Positions 7,450 through 9,118 of a stretch of DNA of 9,118 nucleotides are shown here, in pieces. How positions within the stretch are numbered: the first letter of the stretch is position 1; each line of letters opens with the position of its first letter. The notes beneath the pieces are model-generated. The model was given only the letters and a program-made list of their open reading frames with translations, searched no databases and was not told where the DNA came from. The position numbers were made by a program, and so were the translations under genes. This DNA is from Candidatus Poribacteria bacterium (GTDB lineage Bacteria; Poribacteria; DTPJ01), in the NCBI GenBank assembly GCA_011334435.1, contig DTPJ01000138.1, forward strand, positions 1 to 9,118, written 5' to 3'.

Positions 7450-8382
7450 TTAGCGTTGCCAAAGTTTCCAACAGCGACCGGGTTTATCTGTGCGAAAATA
7501 TTCAACATTTCCGCGATCAGCTATTGTAACATAACAGGTGCGACCGTCTTTTCCGCCGAATGCAACGTTTGAGCATGACTTGCCAGTTAACTGGACTTCA
7601 AGTAACACTTCGCCCTTTGGTGAAATCTTTGCAACAGTCCCTTTTCCATATCTTGTCACATAAAGGTTGCCGTCAACATCGCATCTCATGCCGTCCAGAC
7701 CGAAATCTGGAAACTGTATCAGAAGCCGTTTATTGCTTATCTCGCCTTTCGGTGATAGATCGTAAGCCCATATATTGCGTTGAACGCTTTCATTGACATA
7801 GAGTGTTTTTTCATCAGGGCTAACTTCAATACCGTTGGTTGTCCCCATATTTGTCTCAAGTAAAGTCACTTTGCCATCAGTATCAATACGCCATATTTGA
7901 CCTGTTGATTTGCTCCAATTAGGATCACTGGCATAAACTATGTCATTTGCACCTATCGCAATATCATTGGGTTGATTCATAGTCGGCTCATGTGCATAGA
8001 CGCTGATATTAAGGGTTTTCATATCTACTTTCAATATATTGTGATTTGTGTAATCTGCTATTAACATATCGCCTTTACTGTTAAATCTGATGCCGTTGCC
8101 GATACTGCCATTAGGCAATTCCAAAAATACGCTACATTTTCCATCTGGTGTGACTTTGCCGATTGTGTGCTGTCTTTCATAGTTTACCGCATAAAGATTG
8201 CCATCTTTATCGCATGCAGGACCTTCAATGCCTGATGTAAATCCATTTGGCTCAGTGAATTGATAACTGACGAACAACTCTTCGTTCATATTTTTATCCT
8301 CCGCGATTTCCTCTTTTTCGCTAACACAGGATAGAGAATTTAAGGCAAATGAGATCATAATAAAATAAAAGATTATCTTCAT
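7450..8382 (-). CDS. SMP-30/gluconolactonase-like six-bladed propeller, putative lipoprotein
   Basis: A 310-aa protein of the SMP-30/gluconolactonase/LRE-like family. Relatives hydrolyse sugar lactones to aldonic acids using one divalent metal. The N-terminus MKIIFYFIMISFALNSLSC is a signal peptide ending at Cys19; the SLSC context is a slightly atypical lipobox, so an exported lipoprotein is likely but not certain. The four family metal ligands are visible: Glu53 (GIEGPACDKDG), Asn139 (PNDIAIG), Asn183 (TNGIEVSPDEKTLYVNES) and Asp230 (GLDGMRCDVDGNLYV). The C-terminal SNVAFGGKDGRTCYVT is also typical. The open frame extends to a TTG at 8424, but the ATG at 8382 is preferred: AAAGGA (8397-8392) is 9 nt upstream, and the added residues would spoil the signal peptide. 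It is convergent with the transglycosylase gene, 33 nt away, so it is a separate transcript. It may feed the pathway that ends in the aldolase (inference). Confidence 0.9.
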   Translation of the reverse strand: MKIIFYFIMISFALNSLSCVSEKEEIAEDKNMNEELFVSYQFTEPNGFTSGIEGPACDKDGNLYAVNYERQHTIGKVTPDGKCSVFLELPNGSIGNGIRFNSKGDMLIADYTNHNILKVDMKTLNISVYAHEPTMNQPNDIAIGANDIVYASDPNWSKSTGQIWRIDTDGKVTLLETNMGTTNGIEVSPDEKTLYVNESVQRNIWAYDLSPKGEISNKRLLIQFPDFGLDGMRCDVDGNLYVTRYGKGTVAKISPKGEVLLEVQLTGKSCSNVAFGGKDGRTCYVTIADRGNVEYFRTDKPGRCWKLWQR

Positions 8383-8391
8383 TTTTACCAT

Positions 8392-8397
8392 TCCTTT
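8392..8397 (-). promoter_or_regulatory. Ribosome binding site that fixes the lactonase start
   Basis: On the minus strand this reads AAAGGA, 9 nt before the ATG at 8382-8380. Another ATG (8391-8389) abuts the site directly and the TTG at 8424 lies upstream of it, so neither of those is a likely start. This supports the shorter protein that begins with a clean signal peptide. Confidence 0.6.
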
Positions 8398-8409
8398 ATA
8401 TCTTCTTTG

Positions 8410-8443
8410 AGTATAGTATATCAAATATTAATTCATTTATTAA
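8410..8443 (-). promoter_or_regulatory. Weak candidate promoter for the lactonase gene
   Basis: The minus strand carries two overlapping -10-like hexamers, TATACT at 8420-8415 and again at 8415-8410. A poor -35-like TTAATA lies 17 bp upstream of the first (8443-8438). Transcription from here would give a leader of roughly 25-30 nt before the ribosome site and ATG at 8382. The -10 match is good and the -35 match is poor. In such AT-rich DNA this can arise by chance. Confidence 0.3.
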
Positions 8444-8497
8444 GTGAAAAATTTCTGAGCTTAGGACATTAGTTCGGACATTTCCTAAAATAAGCAT

Positions 8498-8532
8498 GGT
8501 TAAAGGTTAAAAGTTAAAGGTTAAAAGTTGAA
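8498..8532. repeat. Tandem heptamer repeat, five copies of RGTTRAA
   Basis: Five contiguous 7-bp units read GGTTAAA, GGTTAAA, AGTTAAA, GGTTAAA and AGTTGAA on the + strand, equivalent to two perfect 14-bp copies plus flanks. The array lies about 115 bp upstream of the lactonase start, between the gene and the REP-like hairpins. It is a simple-sequence repeat that could vary in copy number by slippage. It lies outside any coding frame I can support. Confidence 0.8.
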
Positions 8533-8690
8533 GGAGTCTGCCTGAACATTTTCAAAAATTCCTGTCTTTTTACTAAACTTTGGACAATTTTGAATTAAAA
8601 AATATTGTTAGCTAACCAAATTTATTTTTAATAACAAGAAAAAATATTAAATCCCTCTTTATCCCATACGCGTTAAGTTAAGGACTTTTA

Positions 8691-8780
8691 ACCCCGAAGG
8701 GGTGATATATTTATAGAAAACACATAAATAAAAAATCTCTTAGCTCCATCAGGAGCGACATATTTTCCCATCATAGAAAA
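8691..8780. repeat. Pair of REP-like hairpins with a shared downstream motif
   Basis: Two short GC-rich hairpins stand out in AT-rich DNA: ACCCC-GAA-GGGGT (8691-8703) and GCTCC-ATCA-GGAGC (8743-8756), 52 bp apart start to start. The stems differ in sequence but each is followed by the same tail, GATATATTT or GACATATTT and then ATAGAAAA (8713-8720 and 8773-8780). Conserved tails with compensated stems are the mark of a repeated, structured element and not of chance. The format resembles REP palindromes mobilised by RAYT (IS200-like Y1) transposases in many environmental genomes; that likeness is from memory. No transposase is in the window. Confidence 0.6.
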
Positions 8781-8837
8781 TGGAAATTTAGAGGGATTTC
8801 CCCACATAATTTAATTGGATAATAAATTGTCCGAACT

Positions 8838-9118
8838 CATGTCTGAACTTCAGAAAAATTTAACTGTTTTCAAAATAGGAAGGGTAAATGTTACGTGTAA
8901 GCTTAATAGCGGGTAGTTTTTTATTTCACTGGACTAAAAGATAGACATTAATATAAATGAAGGATGTAAGTAATTCATAGGAAAGTCAATAATAGCTCAA
9001 TTTCTGGTTTAACTGTCCAGACATCATGACCCAGATCGTTATAGATAGTGAACTTAACAGCGTGAATAGAGACTTCTATGGCTTATTTGCTTGCAGACCT
9101 CTTAATATTTGCCCAAGT
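8838..9118. other. Right-edge stretch without a supported gene
   Basis: No long reading frame, tRNA-like fold or strong hairpin is visible. Three weak coding hints exist. An 18-codon frame at 8888-8944 (+) has AGGA 7 nt upstream and begins MLRVSLIAGSFLFH. A frame from an ATG at 9026 (+) stays open to the window edge for 31 codons but lacks a Shine-Dalgarno. A 35-codon minus-strand frame (9082-8975) has no start. The last two overlap, so at most one could be real. They may be remnants or the edge of a neighbouring gene. Confidence 0.4.

Larger units (their letters stand above)
8471..8837. repeat. Nested short inverted repeats bounding a 367-bp non-coding block
   Basis: Three sets of perfect inverted arms nest within the gene-free region. 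The outermost is AGTTCGGACA (8471-8480) with TGTCCGAACT (8828-8837). Next is GGACAATTT (8582-8590) with AAATTGTCC (8824-8832), which shares its right arm with the first. The innermost is AAATCCCTCT (8649-8658) with AGAGGGATTT (8790-8799), and this pair encloses the two REP-like hairpins. GGACATT is also directly repeated at 8464-8470 and 8476-8482. No transposase frame lies inside. The arrangement is consistent with a non-autonomous mobile element (MITE-like) or layered REP-type insertions. I cannot define target-site duplications. Confidence 0.45.

Noticed and set aside
8383..8424. Fourteen extra N-terminal codons of the lactonase from a TTG start
   Set aside because: The TTG overlaps the candidate -10 region. 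The ribosome site AAAGGA lies inside this stretch, and the extra residues would precede an otherwise ideal signal peptide.
8607..8616. Perfect 10-bp palindrome GTTAGCTAAC as an operator
   Set aside because: Several palindromes of this length are expected by chance in 9 kb, and it does not sit near a promoter or repeat boundary that would give it meaning.
8691..8756. CRISPR array
   Set aside because: There are only two hairpins with differing stems and no uniform repeat-spacer pattern. REP-like elements explain it better.

Overview
The window is AT-rich bacterial DNA (GC in the high thirties by eye) carrying five genes on the + strand, one convergent gene on the - strand, and about 700 bases of gene-free, repeat-rich DNA at the right end. 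The gene set is an HpcH/HpaI aldolase, a five-bladed glycosidase-like propeller, a URO-D/MetE-like protein, a large DUF6785/DUF6784-type membrane protein, a TPR-lytic transglycosylase and an SMP-30 lactonase-like lipoprotein. This recalls uncultured sugar-degrading lineages such as Candidatus Poribacteria, Armatimonadota or Planctomycetota-like bacteria. The taxonomic placement is inferred from gene content only.

Layout. 14-3151 holds three tightly packed genes (aldolase, propeller, URO-D-like). Each downstream start lies 12 nt after the previous stop and has a strong Shine-Dalgarno, so they almost certainly form one transcript that may begin left of the window. After a 57-nt gap without an obvious ribosome site comes the 639-aa polytopic membrane protein (3209-5128). 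A 753-aa lytic transglycosylase with a GTG start follows 26 nt later (5155-7416). The SMP-30-like lipoprotein (7450-8382, -) faces this block tail to tail across 33 nt in which I see no convincing terminator. Its better start is an internal ATG, not the TTG that gives the longest reading frame.

The right end (8383-9118) has no convincing gene. It holds a weak promoter candidate for the lactonase, five tandem RGTTRAA heptamers, nested inverted repeats of 9-10 bp, and at their centre two REP-like hairpins followed by the same GAYATATTT...ATAGAAAA tail. This looks like a small non-autonomous mobile or REP-type element inserted between genes. A few short open frames near the right edge are recorded only as weak candidates.

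How the genes may work together (inference): the propeller could process an intracellular glycoside, the SMP-30 protein could hydrolyse a sugar lactone at the cell envelope, and the aldolase could cleave a 2-keto-3-deoxy sugar acid, the classic last step of non-phosphorylative sugar oxidation. The URO-D-like protein and the membrane protein have no assigned substrate. They are the parts of the locus most likely to hide undescribed biochemistry.
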